Source of the DNA: Oligosphaera ethanolica
GTDB lineage: Bacteria; Verrucomicrobiota; Lentisphaeria; Oligosphaerales; Oligosphaeraceae
Length of the DNA stretch: 64,000 nt
NCBI RefSeq assembly: GCF_030814695.1
Contig: NZ_JAUSVL010000001.1
Coordinates: 930,001 to 994,000 of the forward strand
Reading direction: 5' to 3'
Of this stretch, positions 23,361-32,815 are shown in pieces (position 1 is the stretch's first letter; each line of letters starts with the position of its first letter). The notes beneath the pieces were generated by a model. It did no database searches and was not told the origin of the DNA. It was given only the letters and a program-made list of their open reading frames with translations. Both the position numbers and the translations under genes were made by a program.

Positions 23361-25883
23361 ATGAGATTGACGACCATACTGGCCTTCGCGGCCTTGAGCG
23401 GCCTCAGCGCGTTTGCGGCCGACAGCACCCGCAGCAACTGGCAGACCATTGTGGATGTCGCCGACCCGGCGGCCTGGCGCGGCGCCGTGCTCGACCAGGA
23501 GCTGTTGCGTGACGGCAAGCCGACAATGCAGTGGTCCCACGCCGTCAGCACGCGCCTGTCGTTGCCGACAGCGCCGAAGGACTGGACTACGCACAGCCAT
23601 GTACATTTCTGGATGCATTCGCAGCAGGCGACCAATGCCGGCATCGTTCTGATCCTGGAAGCCGACGACCCCGCCAGCAAAGGCATGGACTACTACATGG
23701 CGCGCATGACCATTGATTTCAGCGGCTGGAAAGAAGTGCTCATACCGATCAAGCAAATCGGCCGCGCCCGCGAACCACGCGGCAGAGACCAAATCACCAA
23801 CGTGTTCATCACGGCCGATGGCTGGGAAAACACCCCCAATCCCGCCACCGTCCTCAACTTCGGTGCCATCAGCTTCGTGGACGTCATACCGCAGATGCTC
23901 TCACTGGAGGAGTTCTTCACAGCGCTGGACTGGTCCACGCCGGGACTGGCCGACGCCGCCGCGGCCTGGGACAAGCGCGACCTGCCGGCTGCCGTGCGGG
24001 CCACCGCCACGTACTTCCGGGAGCGTCGGAGTGTCCCCTGGCGTTTTGATCCGCACGATCCGGAGTTCAAGCCGTCCTTCAACAAAGGGGCGGCGGAAGA
24101 CACCGTCGCGGGCAAAGTCTCGGTGGTCACTGTCAGACATCAGTTTCCGGGTGGCGACATCGACTGGCTGTACAATCACACCATTGCCGTGAAAGAACTC
24201 CCAAGCAATCACGAGTGGCTGTGGCAGCTTAACCGCATGGGCTTCTGGAGCAACCTCGGCCGGGCCTATCGCAGCACGGGCGACCCGCGCTATGCCGAGA
24301 CCTTCGTCAAGCACTTGCGCAGCTGGACTGGCCAGTGCTTCGCGCCCGCCAATAGCGCCGGCAATGTGGCCGGATCGGCCTGGCGCACCATCGAATGCGG
24401 CATACGCCTGCTGGGCAGCTGGCCAGAGGCGTATCACCTCTTCCTGCACGCGCCGGAGTTCACGGACGACGACCTCGTGCTCTTCCTCCGCTCGGGCCTC
24501 GAACAAATGCGGCACCTCGTCAAACACCCGCAGAGCGGCAATTGGCTGACCATGGAAATGAACGGCGTCTATACTTTCGCGTCGCTCTTCCCGGAATTCG
24601 GCGAAGCCGCCGCCGCCCGGCAGATCGCCATCGAGCGCCTGCACAACGACATGAAAACGCAATTCCTGGCTGACGGCGCGCAGTTCGAACTCACGCCCGG
24701 CTATCACCAAGTCGCCCTCGGCAATATCCTCAGTCTGCCGCGCATCGCCAAGCTCATGGGGCGCGAAAACGAACTGCCCACCGACTTCGTGCCCACCATG
24801 GAAAAGGCCTACGATTTCAACCTGCGGCTGATGACGCCCAATCGCGACCTGCCGCGCTACAACGACAGCTGGCATTGCAATGTCGTCAGCTCCCTGCGCG
24901 GCGCCCTGGATTTCTTCCCGGACCGCCAGGACTTCCGCTGGGTCGCGACCGATGGGAAAGAAGGCGAGGCACCGGCAGAGCTGTCTGCGTTCCTGCCGTG
25001 GTCGGGCTTCTTCGCCCTGCGCTCATCTTGGCAGCGCGACGCCAACTACGTCAGTTTCGACGTCGGGCCCCTGGGCTATGGCCATGTCCACCAGGACAAA
25101 CTCAACGTGGTCATCTGGGCAGGCGAAGACGAGCTGCTCTTTGACGACGGCGGCGGCTGCTACGAAAACTCCGCCTTCCGCCGTTACGCCACGTCGGCAT
25201 TCGGTCACAATACGGTGCTGGTGGACGGCCTGCCGCAAGTGCGCAACCACCGCGAGCCCGGCAACCGCGTGGTAGACGCGCCCATTGACGCACCCAAGAC
25301 CTTCTCGGACCTCTACGACTTCGCCGCCGGCACCTACGACCAGGGCTTCGGCAAGACCGACCACGAACCAGCCCGCCATACCCGGCAGGTGCTGTTCATC
25401 AAGCCCGACGTCGTCCTGGTCTGCGATCTCCTCGAAGCCAAGGACGGCCAAAGCCACCGCTACCAGGCCCGTTGGCAGGTCAATGACACCGCCCTGCGCG
25501 AACCCATCGCCGGCCACCCGGCACTCATCACCCAGCGGGCAGGCAAGCGCAATCTGCTGGTCGCGCCGCTGCTCAGCGCCGGCCTGACCTCGCGCTGGGT
25601 ATCCGCCCAGACCGAACCGGAAGTCCTGGGCTGGTACGTGATCAAGGACGCCGGCCCATACCGCCCAGCCGCCACCGTCTGCCACGAACGCGAAGGCGCC
25701 GGCACGCAAATCATGCTGACGCTGTTCATGCCACTGGCGGCCGACACGCCCTGCCCCGTCAGCGCCATCAGCCAGGACTCGCCGCGCCAAGCCACCGTGG
25801 CCTTCACGGACGGCCGCCAGCTCGTGGTCACCGCCCCCCAAACCGCCGACGAACGCATGCTCTTCGCTATCATCAACCCGTAG
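23361..25883 (+). CDS. secreted heparinase II/III-family polysaccharide lyase
   Basis: This 840-residue protein has a signal peptide (MRLTTILAFAALSGLSAFAA). A beta-sandwich carbohydrate-binding-like domain follows (about residues 25-175). An alpha-barrel lyase domain (about residues 190-520) contains FELTPGYHQVALGN. The C-terminal heparinase II/III beta-sheet domain contains GYGHVHQDKLNVVIWAGE, LLFDDGGGCYENS and FGHNTVLVDGLPQ. The family cleaves uronic-acid polysaccharides by beta-elimination; Tyr and His of the GYH and HVH segments are likely catalytic. The substrate (glycosaminoglycan, alginate or other) cannot be read from sequence. It should act in the periplasm or outside the cell. Its neighbour is a large secreted glycosidase-like protein transcribed towards it. 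Confidence 0.88.
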   Translation: MRLTTILAFAALSGLSAFAADSTRSNWQTIVDVADPAAWRGAVLDQELLRDGKPTMQWSHAVSTRLSLPTAPKDWTTHSHVHFWMHSQQATNAGIVLILEADDPASKGMDYYMARMTIDFSGWKEVLIPIKQIGRAREPRGRDQITNVFITADGWENTPNPATVLNFGAISFVDVIPQMLSLEEFFTALDWSTPGLADAAAAWDKRDLPAAVRATATYFRERRSVPWRFDPHDPEFKPSFNKGAAEDTVAGKVSVVTVRHQFPGGDIDWLYNHTIAVKELPSNHEWLWQLNRMGFWSNLGRAYRSTGDPRYAETFVKHLRSWTGQCFAPANSAGNVAGSAWRTIECGIRLLGSWPEAYHLFLHAPEFTDDDLVLFLRSGLEQMRHLVKHPQSGNWLTMEMNGVYTFASLFPEFGEAAAARQIAIERLHNDMKTQFLADGAQFELTPGYHQVALGNILSLPRIAKLMGRENELPTDFVPTMEKAYDFNLRLMTPNRDLPRYNDSWHCNVVSSLRGALDFFPDRQDFRWVATDGKEGEAPAELSAFLPWSGFFALRSSWQRDANYVSFDVGPLGYGHVHQDKLNVVIWAGEDELLFDDGGGCYENSAFRRYATSAFGHNTVLVDGLPQVRNHREPGNRVVDAPIDAPKTFSDLYDFAAGTYDQGFGKTDHEPARHTRQVLFIKPDVVLVCDLLEAKDGQSHRYQARWQVNDTALREPIAGHPALITQRAGKRNLLVAPLLSAGLTSRWVSAQTEPEVLGWYVIKDAGPYRPAATVCHEREGAGTQIMLTLFMPLAADTPCPVSAISQDSPRQATVAFTDGRQLVVTAPQTADERMLFAIINP

Positions 25884-25919
25884 CCGCGCTGACGGCGCTT
25901 GGCGCAGCGCCGGCGCAAA

Positions 25920-26268
25920 GGCTATTTTGTCTCACGCGAAGACGTGAGGAAAAAGATTTCCCCGTCGCGGCTTCGCGTAAGGGAAAATAGTCTTTGCGAC
26001 TTTCAATCGGCGGCGTGAATTGCCGCGCAGCGGCAAGACATGCCGCCATTCATTGTCTTTGTCTTCTTCGCGGCTTCGGGCTTCGCGTGAGGAAAAAGAT
26101 TCCCCCGTCGCGGCTTCGCGTGAGGGAAAATAGTCTTTGCGACTTTCAATCGGCGGCGTGAATTGCCGCGCCAGCGGCAAGACATGCCGCCATTCATTGT
26201 CTTTGTCTTCTTCGCGGCTTCGCGGCTTCGCGTGAGGGAAAAAAGAGGGCGGACACATAGGTCCGCCC
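25920..26268. repeat. tandem repeat field between convergent lyase and glycosidase genes
   Basis: No gene is supported. Two copies of a roughly 140-bp block (about 25955-26095 and 26098-26240) each contain GTCGCGGCTTCGCGT, TAGTCTTTGCGACTTTCAAT, the GGCGGCGTGAATTGCCGCGC module and GCCATTCATTGTCTTTGTCT. The field ends with the GGGCGGAC-ACATAG-GTCCGCCC hairpin (26247-26268), which lies 3' of both genes and may act as a bidirectional transcription stop. Confidence 0.75.
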
Positions 26269-29200
26269 CTACGGCGTTTCGGCGGTGATGGCGACGACCG
26301 CCGGCACGGCGGGGCTCAGGGCGGAGCGGATATCCAGTCGGGCGATGGCCTTTTCGGGGGCGGGATTGGTCCAGCGGTAGCAATGCAGCGCAATGGGCTT
26401 ACGGACGGGATTACTGGCTTCGAGCGCGATCTTGCCCTGCTTGGGCGCGCGGTTTGACCACCAGCTGCCGATTTCCTCACCGGCGCGGCAGATGATTTCG
26501 GCCTGTGTACCGTCCTCGTAATGCAGCACATAGCTCAGTACGGCCGTGCCGGCCTGCGGGTCCCAGCCGTAGGCGTGTAGGAAATAGAGATAACGCAGTT
26601 TCTGCCCCACCTCGACGCCGGTGACCTGCCGCGGGAAATAGTCGCGGGCGGTGCCGTAGAGAATGACGGCGCCACGGCCGGCGTTGCTCTCGGGGTCGAT
26701 GATACGGAAGGGCACGCCGGCCAGCGTCACCTCGCCCAGGGGCATTGATGCGAAGTCGTTGCTGCCCTGATCGAACCAGCCGCCTTTGCGGTCGTCGCCC
26801 TGCTCGTCGCGGAAGTGCATAGTAGCGACCGCGCGCAAATCCAACGGCCGGCATTTGTCCGTCGCGACATCGTCGTAGTTGCGGTCGCGGACAGCGGCGT
26901 CACTGCTGGCGCGCAGTTTTTCCTGGATGGCCGCCAGCCGTGGCGCGTCGGCGGCCTGTGCCTGGTGAAAAAGGTCCTGCTGTTGCGCGGGCCCGACGAC
27001 GGGCCAGGCGGGGGACGGCGCTTGGCGTTCGAGGGTGAGCAGCACGCGTTCCTGCGGCGGGAGGATCAGCAGGAAGCCCTCGCGGAGTTCATCGCGATTC
27101 CAGGTCTGCTTGCCGCCGGGAACCAGCAGGCGCTTGTTGACGATATCGCGCAGGTAGAATTCGCCAGCGTCCTGGACATTGAGTGCGACCCTCGCGATGC
27201 GGTGTTGGACCTCGAACATACTCACTGCGAAGAGCATTTTGAAATCGCCGCGGTCAATCAGCTGCAGGTCGGTGCCATTGAGGGGCGCACCGTTGTCGAC
27301 GGCTCGCATCGTTCCATAGCGCTTCACGCCGCGCTGATCCAGCAGGGCCACCAGCGCCTGGCCGGAGGCGGGGTCCTTGGCGTCCAGGCGGGCGATGCCG
27401 GCCGGCAGTCCGGCCAGCTCGTTGCTGTATTCATCCCAGCGGAAGGCATCGACATCGGCGACGACCAGCCCGCCGCGGGCGACGAACGCCGCCAGCGCCG
27501 GAACGCTCTGCACCCGCGCGTAGTCCGCGCAGGGAAAGACCACCGCTTCGATGTGTGCCGGCAGGGCTTCGAGTTCCTCGTCAAAGATGATAGCCAGCGG
27601 GTAATGCGCGTGGAGCACGGCGGAGTACCAGTTGAGCATGCGGCCTTTCAGGTCCATGTCGCGGTCGAAGACGGCCATGGCCTGCGTCGGGTAGGAATGA
27701 AAGATAGCGACGCTGGGCAGACCCGTCCGCGGAAATGGCAGGACTTGGTCGCGGTAGGGTTCCAGCTCCTCGCGGAACTGCTTGAAGCCCACCAGCTCCT
27801 CGGGCGGCCAGTTGTAGGGATTGAGCATCGAGGACGACTTGTAAGACGGGTTGAGCACCACCGCCTTGGCCTGCTCGTAGGTCTCCCATTCCCAGAAACG
27901 CTTGTCGAGCACGTAGGTGAAATTGCCGGACGAGCCGTGCATGACCTCGTTCCACAGCGACGTGATCATATCCTCCTTTTTGCTGGGCACGCGCTGGCCG
28001 AATTCCAGCCGCGTGCAGTAATGCTCGTTGTTGACGATCGGCAGCTTGCCCTTTGCCAAGCCCTGGTAGAAATCGCACATGTACCAGTGCGTGGAACTGC
28101 CACGGAGCACCACGGCTTCCATCTCGTCCTTGGCCTTGAGATTGTCGCTACTGTGGCCGTAGCGCCAGCCGCCCTCGGTGGCCAGCACATCCAGCGAGTC
28201 GGCCACCACCCGGTAGTCCATGAAGCCGTCCCAGAGCGTGAAGGTGCTGGACATCTCGGTGAAATAGACATCCGGACGCTGATCGACACTGCGGATGACA
28301 TCGCTGTACTGCCGGAGGATTTCGCCGTAGCGCGCCGCCAGGAATTGCCACCAGTCGGGCCAGAGCCGGCGATAGTCACGGAAATTGCTGACGGCGGCCA
28401 CGTCGTCGAAGCTGGTGAAGATGGTGTGCCACTGCGCGTTGGCGCGCGAAATCGTGCCGTATTTCTGCGCCATGCGGCGAGCGAATTCGCGCGCGTTGAA
28501 TGAGCATTGGCAGCCATAGCGCGACTCATTGAAAAGCTCGTAGAGAAAGACATTGCTGCCATTTTTCATGGCCATGCGCGTGCCGCCCAGGAAATAATCG
28601 CGGTAGTAGCGATCGCCCTCGGGGTGCTCCGGGCAGAAGGGTATGAAGGCATGCCAGCCGTCGTAGCGCTGATCCAGATCGCGATATTTGGCCGCGTTCT
28701 CCTCGCGCAGGACGTGGTTGTAGCCGAAGGCGAAATCAATGACGAAGGGCATGTCCGCAAAGCCGTGCAGGTACGCGGCGGCGGCCGCTTCCAGCTGCTG
28801 GTAGTTATCCGGCACGCCCAGACCGTAGAGGACCTGCCCCGGCCAGCTGTGCGCGGCGGACATCTGCCCCGAGTTGAAGCCCATGACATCGAAGACCTCC
28901 TTGCTGGGCCCGACTTTATAGGCGATGTGGTCGATGTTCAGGGGGTTCTTGCGTGGCTCGGGGCCCCAGTCCGTGGTGCTCTTGTTGTAAATCCACGGCC
29001 CGACCCAGAATTCATAGCGGCCTTGATAATGCCAGGTACCATCCTTGATCTGCGGGCGCGCACGGTCATCGCCGCAGTACACGCGCGGATCCTCATAGGA
29101 CGCGCGGAACGCGTCGCTCGCGGGCGACGGCGCATAGCCCGGCGCCGCGGCAGCGACGCCCGTGATGATCGCCAGGTCGGAAAAGCTCACGGGGCCCGGC

Positions 29201-30264
29201 GGCAGCTGCCGCGGCAAGCGCAGATCAATCTTGCGCAAGGCCGTCAGCGGCCCGGCCGCGCCAGCCAGTTCAAAGACATAGCGGAACTGGCCATTATCGG
29301 GCACGCCCGCAGCCAGGTGGTACTCGCGCGGGAGCTCCTCGTCGCCATTGTACAAACGCAGCGTCAATGGCATATCCAATGACGACAGCAGACTGAAGCG
29401 CAGGTCGGCCAGAGGCACGGCCGACAGGTCAAATCGGCGATTCAGGTAGCTGGTCTGAAAACTCAGCGTGGGCTCATAGCCGCTCTTTTTGATCTCCAGG
29501 TCCAAGCCCGCGCCGCGCTCCCACTTGCGCTGGAAAGACAGGTTCGGCGTGGGTTTGACATGCCAGGTCGGTGGCAGCCCCGGCGCCACTGGGAACAGGA
29601 CGCCACCGGCCGCGATGCTGGCAGGCTCGGGCGTCTTGACTGCGGCGAGTTCCGCCGCCAGATCAGGCGTTTCCCGGGGCACGTCGTCGCTGGTGAGCAG
29701 CACGTCGTCAAAGTACGCCTCGCCGGTGGCATGGAAGAAATTGGCGCAGCAGAAGCTCAGGGTCAGCTTGTTGGCATTTTCGGGTATGGGCAGGCGCACC
29801 AGCAACTGTCGCCAGCCGGTGGCGGTCGCGCTGTCCACGTAGTCCGCGCCGCTGAAGGTCTTGCCGTCGTCGCAACTGCCGGCGAGGATAATGCCCACGA
29901 CCTTCGACCGCGAACTGGCGACGAGCTTCACTCGCACGGCAAAACTGGCGACCTTGCCCGCCAAGGCGCGCATGTCCGCCGGCGGCACAAAGTACATCGC
30001 CGTGTGGTTCGTCGGGCCGGGATCGTCGTCTTTGAGATGCCACGAGTAGCCGCCGCTGAATTTCTCATCGGCGCTGCGCCGGAACTGCGTCCAGGCCGCC
30101 TGCTTGTCCTTCGGCTGCAAATGCCAGCGCGACGCCGGTTCGCACGGCAGATTTGACGCATCGTCCCAGGTCTCAAAACCCGAATTGGGAAAGAGATTCT
30201 CGGCCCGCAGTGCGCCGGCGACAAACAGCAAGGCCAGAAAGAGGGTCTTGGGGGACAAGGTCAT
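26269..30264 (-). CDS. very large secreted glycoside hydrolase-like protein (clan GH-A type)
   Basis: This 1331-residue protein has a signal peptide (MTLSPKTLFLALLFVAGALR) and an N-terminal jelly-roll carbohydrate-binding-like domain (ENLFPNSGFETWD, to about residue 190). A second beta-rich domain reaches about residue 390. A TIM-barrel-like central part contains FLYELFNESRYG (Asn-Glu near residue 574, a candidate acid/base) and VNNEHYCTRLEF (Glu near 745, a candidate nucleophile). A GH42-like beta-galactosidase trimerisation-type domain (SVAIFHSYPTQAMAVF onward) and a C-terminal beta domain follow. The clan is inferred from these motifs; family and substrate are unknown. AGGAG precedes the ATG. 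It probably works with the neighbouring lyase on extracellular glycans. Confidence 0.72.
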   Translation of the reverse strand: MTLSPKTLFLALLFVAGALRAENLFPNSGFETWDDASNLPCEPASRWHLQPKDKQAAWTQFRRSADEKFSGGYSWHLKDDDPGPTNHTAMYFVPPADMRALAGKVASFAVRVKLVASSRSKVVGIILAGSCDDGKTFSGADYVDSATATGWRQLLVRLPIPENANKLTLSFCCANFFHATGEAYFDDVLLTSDDVPRETPDLAAELAAVKTPEPASIAAGGVLFPVAPGLPPTWHVKPTPNLSFQRKWERGAGLDLEIKKSGYEPTLSFQTSYLNRRFDLSAVPLADLRFSLLSSLDMPLTLRLYNGDEELPREYHLAAGVPDNGQFRYVFELAGAAGPLTALRKIDLRLPRQLPPGPVSFSDLAIITGVAAAAPGYAPSPASDAFRASYEDPRVYCGDDRARPQIKDGTWHYQGRYEFWVGPWIYNKSTTDWGPEPRKNPLNIDHIAYKVGPSKEVFDVMGFNSGQMSAAHSWPGQVLYGLGVPDNYQQLEAAAAAYLHGFADMPFVIDFAFGYNHVLREENAAKYRDLDQRYDGWHAFIPFCPEHPEGDRYYRDYFLGGTRMAMKNGSNVFLYELFNESRYGCQCSFNAREFARRMAQKYGTISRANAQWHTIFTSFDDVAAVSNFRDYRRLWPDWWQFLAARYGEILRQYSDVIRSVDQRPDVYFTEMSSTFTLWDGFMDYRVVADSLDVLATEGGWRYGHSSDNLKAKDEMEAVVLRGSSTHWYMCDFYQGLAKGKLPIVNNEHYCTRLEFGQRVPSKKEDMITSLWNEVMHGSSGNFTYVLDKRFWEWETYEQAKAVVLNPSYKSSSMLNPYNWPPEELVGFKQFREELEPYRDQVLPFPRTGLPSVAIFHSYPTQAMAVFDRDMDLKGRMLNWYSAVLHAHYPLAIIFDEELEALPAHIEAVVFPCADYARVQSVPALAAFVARGGLVVADVDAFRWDEYSNELAGLPAGIARLDAKDPASGQALVALLDQRGVKRYGTMRAVDNGAPLNGTDLQLIDRGDFKMLFAVSMFEVQHRIARVALNVQDAGEFYLRDIVNKRLLVPGGKQTWNRDELREGFLLILPPQERVLLTLERQAPSPAWPVVGPAQQQDLFHQAQAADAPRLAAIQEKLRASSDAAVRDRNYDDVATDKCRPLDLRAVATMHFRDEQGDDRKGGWFDQGSNDFASMPLGEVTLAGVPFRIIDPESNAGRGAVILYGTARDYFPRQVTGVEVGQKLRYLYFLHAYGWDPQAGTAVLSYVLHYEDGTQAEIICRAGEEIGSWWSNRAPKQGKIALEASNPVRKPIALHCYRWTNPAPEKAIARLDIRSALSPAVPAVVAITAETP

Positions 30265-30415
30265 AGTATGTCACTCCTCAGCTCAGATGGGATAAAAGTC
30301 CGTGCAAATGCGCGAAAGGGCAAGGTAACGCCGCATCGGCATTTGTCCACGCCCAATGTCATTTGCGCGTGACCGCGCGGCACATTACACTAGGCGCAGT
30401 CCGTAGTCCACCCGC

Positions 30416-30439
30416 TGACGCGGGTGGACAGCCTCCGCG
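30416..30439 (+). promoter_or_regulatory. perfect stem-loop in the leader of the oxidoreductase gene
   Basis: GTCCACCCGC (30416-30425) and GCGGGTGGAC (30430-30439) form a 10-bp GC-rich stem with a TGAC loop, 54 bp before the ATG at 30494. No T-run follows. It may be a 5' UTR structure or one more intergenic palindrome. The rest of the 229-bp gap between the divergent genes shows nothing else recognisable apart from a GCGCGTGACCGCGCGG palindrome at about 30364. Confidence 0.45.
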
Positions 30440-30493
30440 CCAGCGGGCGCGGCAAGCAGCCTGTCACCACATCCAGCCGAAGGATCATGCCCC

Positions 30494-31735
30494 ATGCTCA
30501 CACAAAGCATTCTTGAGCCAGCGAGAGAGATCGTTGTCGCCGACCACGTCGATGTCGTCGTCTGCGGCGGCGGTCCTGCTGGCATTGCCGCCGCACTGGG
30601 CGCGGCCCGCGCTGGTGCCAGCACGGTCCTCATCGAACAGCACGGCTGCCTCGGCGGCATCTGGACCAGCGGGCTCCTGCCGTGGTTTCTGGATGTCAAC
30701 AACAAAAATGGCATCATGCGGGAAATCATGACCGAGCTGGCCATGCGTGGCGCCCGTGGCGCCAATAGCGACGGCACACCCAACACCGCTTACGACGTAG
30801 AAGAGCTCAAGATGCTCCTGGATGAGCTCTGTACCATCGCCGGCGTGAGGGTGCATTTACACACGCGCATCTGCGCGGCCCAGGTCACTGCCGGGCGCCT
30901 CACCCACGTCATCACCGAGTCCTATTCCGGCCGTCGCGCCTTCGCCGCTAGGCAGTTCATCGACTGCACCGGCGATGGCACCCTTGGCGCCTTGGCCGGC
31001 AACAGCTTCGACGTCGGCCACCCCGAAACGCGCCTGACCCAGCCCATGTCCATGATCGCCCTCGTCACCGGCATCCGTCGCCATGACATCAAAAGCTACT
31101 ACCGCGACAAGGACGCGGACGGCTGGGCGCCACCCAAAGAACGCCTGCGCGCCGCCATGGAACGCGGTGGCCATTCGCCGTCCTACGCGCATCCGTCGCT
31201 GTTCCCCGTTCGCGAAGACCTCTTCATCATGATGGCCAACCACGAATACCAAGTCAGCGCGCTGTCTGCAGAAGACATCAGTGCGGCGACCATCCGCAGC
31301 CGCCGCGAAGTCATGGCGCTCATCGCCGGGCTACGCGCCCAGGGTGGCATCTGGCGCGATGCCCGCGTTGTCGCCACCGCTGCCCAAATTGGCATCCGCG
31401 AAGGCCGCCGCCTGCATGGGCAGTACACGGTCACCATTGACGATATGAGCGCCGGCGCCCGCTTTGACGACGCCGTCTGCCGCGTCCATTTCGGCGTCGA
31501 TGTCCACGCCACCAATCCCCACCAGGGCAAGAGCATCGAAAAAGCGCCCGTCAAAACCCAGCCCTACGACATACCCATGCGCGCACTCATCGCCAAGGAC
31601 GTCGCGGGGCTCCTCATGGCCGGGCGCTGCATCAGCGGCGACTTCTGGGCCCACTCCAGCTACCGCGTCACCGGCAACGCCGTCGCCATGGGCGAAGCCG
31701 CCGGCAAATACGCCGCCGACAAATGCCACGCGTAA
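30494..31735 (+). CDS. FAD-dependent oxidoreductase
   Basis: This 413-residue protein has the dinucleotide-binding signature DVVVCGGGPAGIAAALGAA near the N-terminus. HGCLGGIWTSGLLPWFLD and RQFIDCTGDGTLGALAGN follow, and a C-terminal AGRCISGDFWAHSSYR segment closes the FAD site. This is the FAD_oxidored (pfam12831) family, whose members are abundant in polysaccharide-degrading PVC bacteria next to glycosidases. The exact substrate is unknown; oxidation of sugars or glycosides has been proposed for relatives. It has no signal peptide, so it is cytoplasmic. AAGGA precedes the start at moderate distance. Confidence 0.88.
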   Translation: MLTQSILEPAREIVVADHVDVVVCGGGPAGIAAALGAARAGASTVLIEQHGCLGGIWTSGLLPWFLDVNNKNGIMREIMTELAMRGARGANSDGTPNTAYDVEELKMLLDELCTIAGVRVHLHTRICAAQVTAGRLTHVITESYSGRRAFAARQFIDCTGDGTLGALAGNSFDVGHPETRLTQPMSMIALVTGIRRHDIKSYYRDKDADGWAPPKERLRAAMERGGHSPSYAHPSLFPVREDLFIMMANHEYQVSALSAEDISAATIRSRREVMALIAGLRAQGGIWRDARVVATAAQIGIREGRRLHGQYTVTIDDMSAGARFDDAVCRVHFGVDVHATNPHQGKSIEKAPVKTQPYDIPMRALIAKDVAGLLMAGRCISGDFWAHSSYRVTGNAVAMGEAAGKYAADKCHA

Positions 31736-31805
31736 GCAGCAGAGTGCATGAGTTGCGCGGTTGTCCCTGTCGGACGGGCGCTCTCAGGATCAATGCTGCG
31801 GAAAC

Positions 31806-31835
31806 AAAAAAGGCTGCTTGGACTTCCAAGCAGCC
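31806..31835 (-). terminator. Rho-independent terminator, probably for the rnf operon
   Basis: GGCTGCTTGG-ACTT-CCAAGCAGCC (31812-31835) is a perfect 10-bp stem. On the minus strand it is followed directly by TTTTTT (31811-31806). It lies about 250 bp beyond the rnfE stop, with only repeats between, and is the first intrinsic terminator in that direction. Confidence 0.8.
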
Positions 31836-31874
31836 AATCAAAAAAAAGGGGACGACTTGGCGACTGCGCGCACT

Positions 31875-32085
31875 GGGGCGAGGACTCACGGACTCATGAG
31901 GCATGGTCCCATGGATTGGACCGTGGGGACTTTCTGGACCATGGGGAAGGACGCTTTGGACACCGGGGACCGGTTGTGTACTGCTTGGACGCCGGGAACT
32001 GACTGGTGGTGTCCATAGCGTCCATAGCGTCCATAAAAACGCCCAGTGTCCCGCCAGTCAAGAGGTTCTGCGGATAAAAAAATGC
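31875..32085. repeat. GACT-rich dispersed repeat between the oxidoreductase gene and rnfE
   Basis: No gene is supported. It contains one of four copies of a roughly 50-bp repeat (GAGGACTCACGGACTCATGA, then GGCAT, then GGTCCCATGGATTGGACCG). This is followed by diverged GGGACTnnnTGGAC units, a short TCCATAGCG triplicate (about 32014-32035) and GTTCTGCGGATAAAAAAA. The other copies lie near 37620, 37850 and 57716. Confidence 0.7.
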
Positions 32086-32754
32086 TCAGCGTTTGCCGAG
32101 GTCGCAGAGATTGCACTGCGAGCAATTGAGTTCTGGCGGCGTGTACGTGCGGCCTTCCAGCCGTGCACGGCGAATCCGGAGCATGTTCATGCCCGCCAAG
32201 AAGAAGCCGAGGACAAAAAAGGCCCCGGGGGCGAATTTCATCAGCAAAAACGGCTCCCATTTGGGGAACAGCTGCAGTTCGAAGATGGTGCCGGCGCCGA
32301 GGAATTCGCGCACGGCGCCCAGGGCCATCAGCGCCAAGGTAAAGCCGACGCCCATGCCCAGGCCATCGAGAAAGGACAGCCACGGGGAATTCTTGGAGGC
32401 GAAAGCCTCCGCCCGCCCCAGCACAATGCAGTTCACCACGATCAGCGGGATGAAGATGCCCAGGGTGGCATTCAGTTCCGGCGGCGCGTAGGCGGCCATC
32501 AGCATCTCGACGATGGTCACGAACACCGCGATGATCACGATGTAGCAGGGTATGCGCACCTTCGCCGGGATGCCCTTGCGCACCAGTGAGATCACCACGT
32601 TGCTCCCGAGAAGCACGAAAGTCGTCGCCACGCCCATGCCAAGCGCGTTCTTGGCGCTACTCGACACCGCCAACGTCGGGCACATGCCCAACATCAGCAC
32701 CAGCACGGGATTCTCTTTCCACAGCCCCTTGAGAAATTCTTTCGCCGCTGACAT
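32086..32754 (-). CDS. rnfE: Rnf complex membrane subunit RnfE
   Basis: This 222-residue integral membrane protein starts MSAAKEFLKGLWKENPVLVL after AGGAAC; longer readings upstream run back into rnfG. Six hydrophobic segments are visible, and the family motifs NPVLVLMLGMCPTLAVSSSA and FIPLIVVNCIVLGRAEAFAS are intact. RnfE pairs with RnfA to form the membrane core that carries electrons through an iron-sulfur centre across the bilayer. The C-terminus is unusual, ending NCSQCNLCDLGKR, a CxxCxxC cluster on the cytoplasmic tail. It is the last gene of rnfABCDGE. Confidence 0.93.
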   Translation of the reverse strand: MSAAKEFLKGLWKENPVLVLMLGMCPTLAVSSSAKNALGMGVATTFVLLGSNVVISLVRKGIPAKVRIPCYIVIIAVFVTIVEMLMAAYAPPELNATLGIFIPLIVVNCIVLGRAEAFASKNSPWLSFLDGLGMGVGFTLALMALGAVREFLGAGTIFELQLFPKWEPFLLMKFAPGAFFVLGFFLAGMNMLRIRRARLEGRTYTPPELNCSQCNLCDLGKR

Positions 32755-32815
32755 GTTCGTTCCTGCCTTGTTCAAGTGTTGGCGGGCTGACTCCCGCGTT
32801 GTTGTCTCAATGCGC

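Noticed and set aside
26815..28503. 562-codon open frame on the plus strand
   Set aside because: It lies wholly antisense to the 1331-residue secreted protein, which has a signal peptide, ribosome site and recognisable motifs. High GC makes long antisense frames common here.
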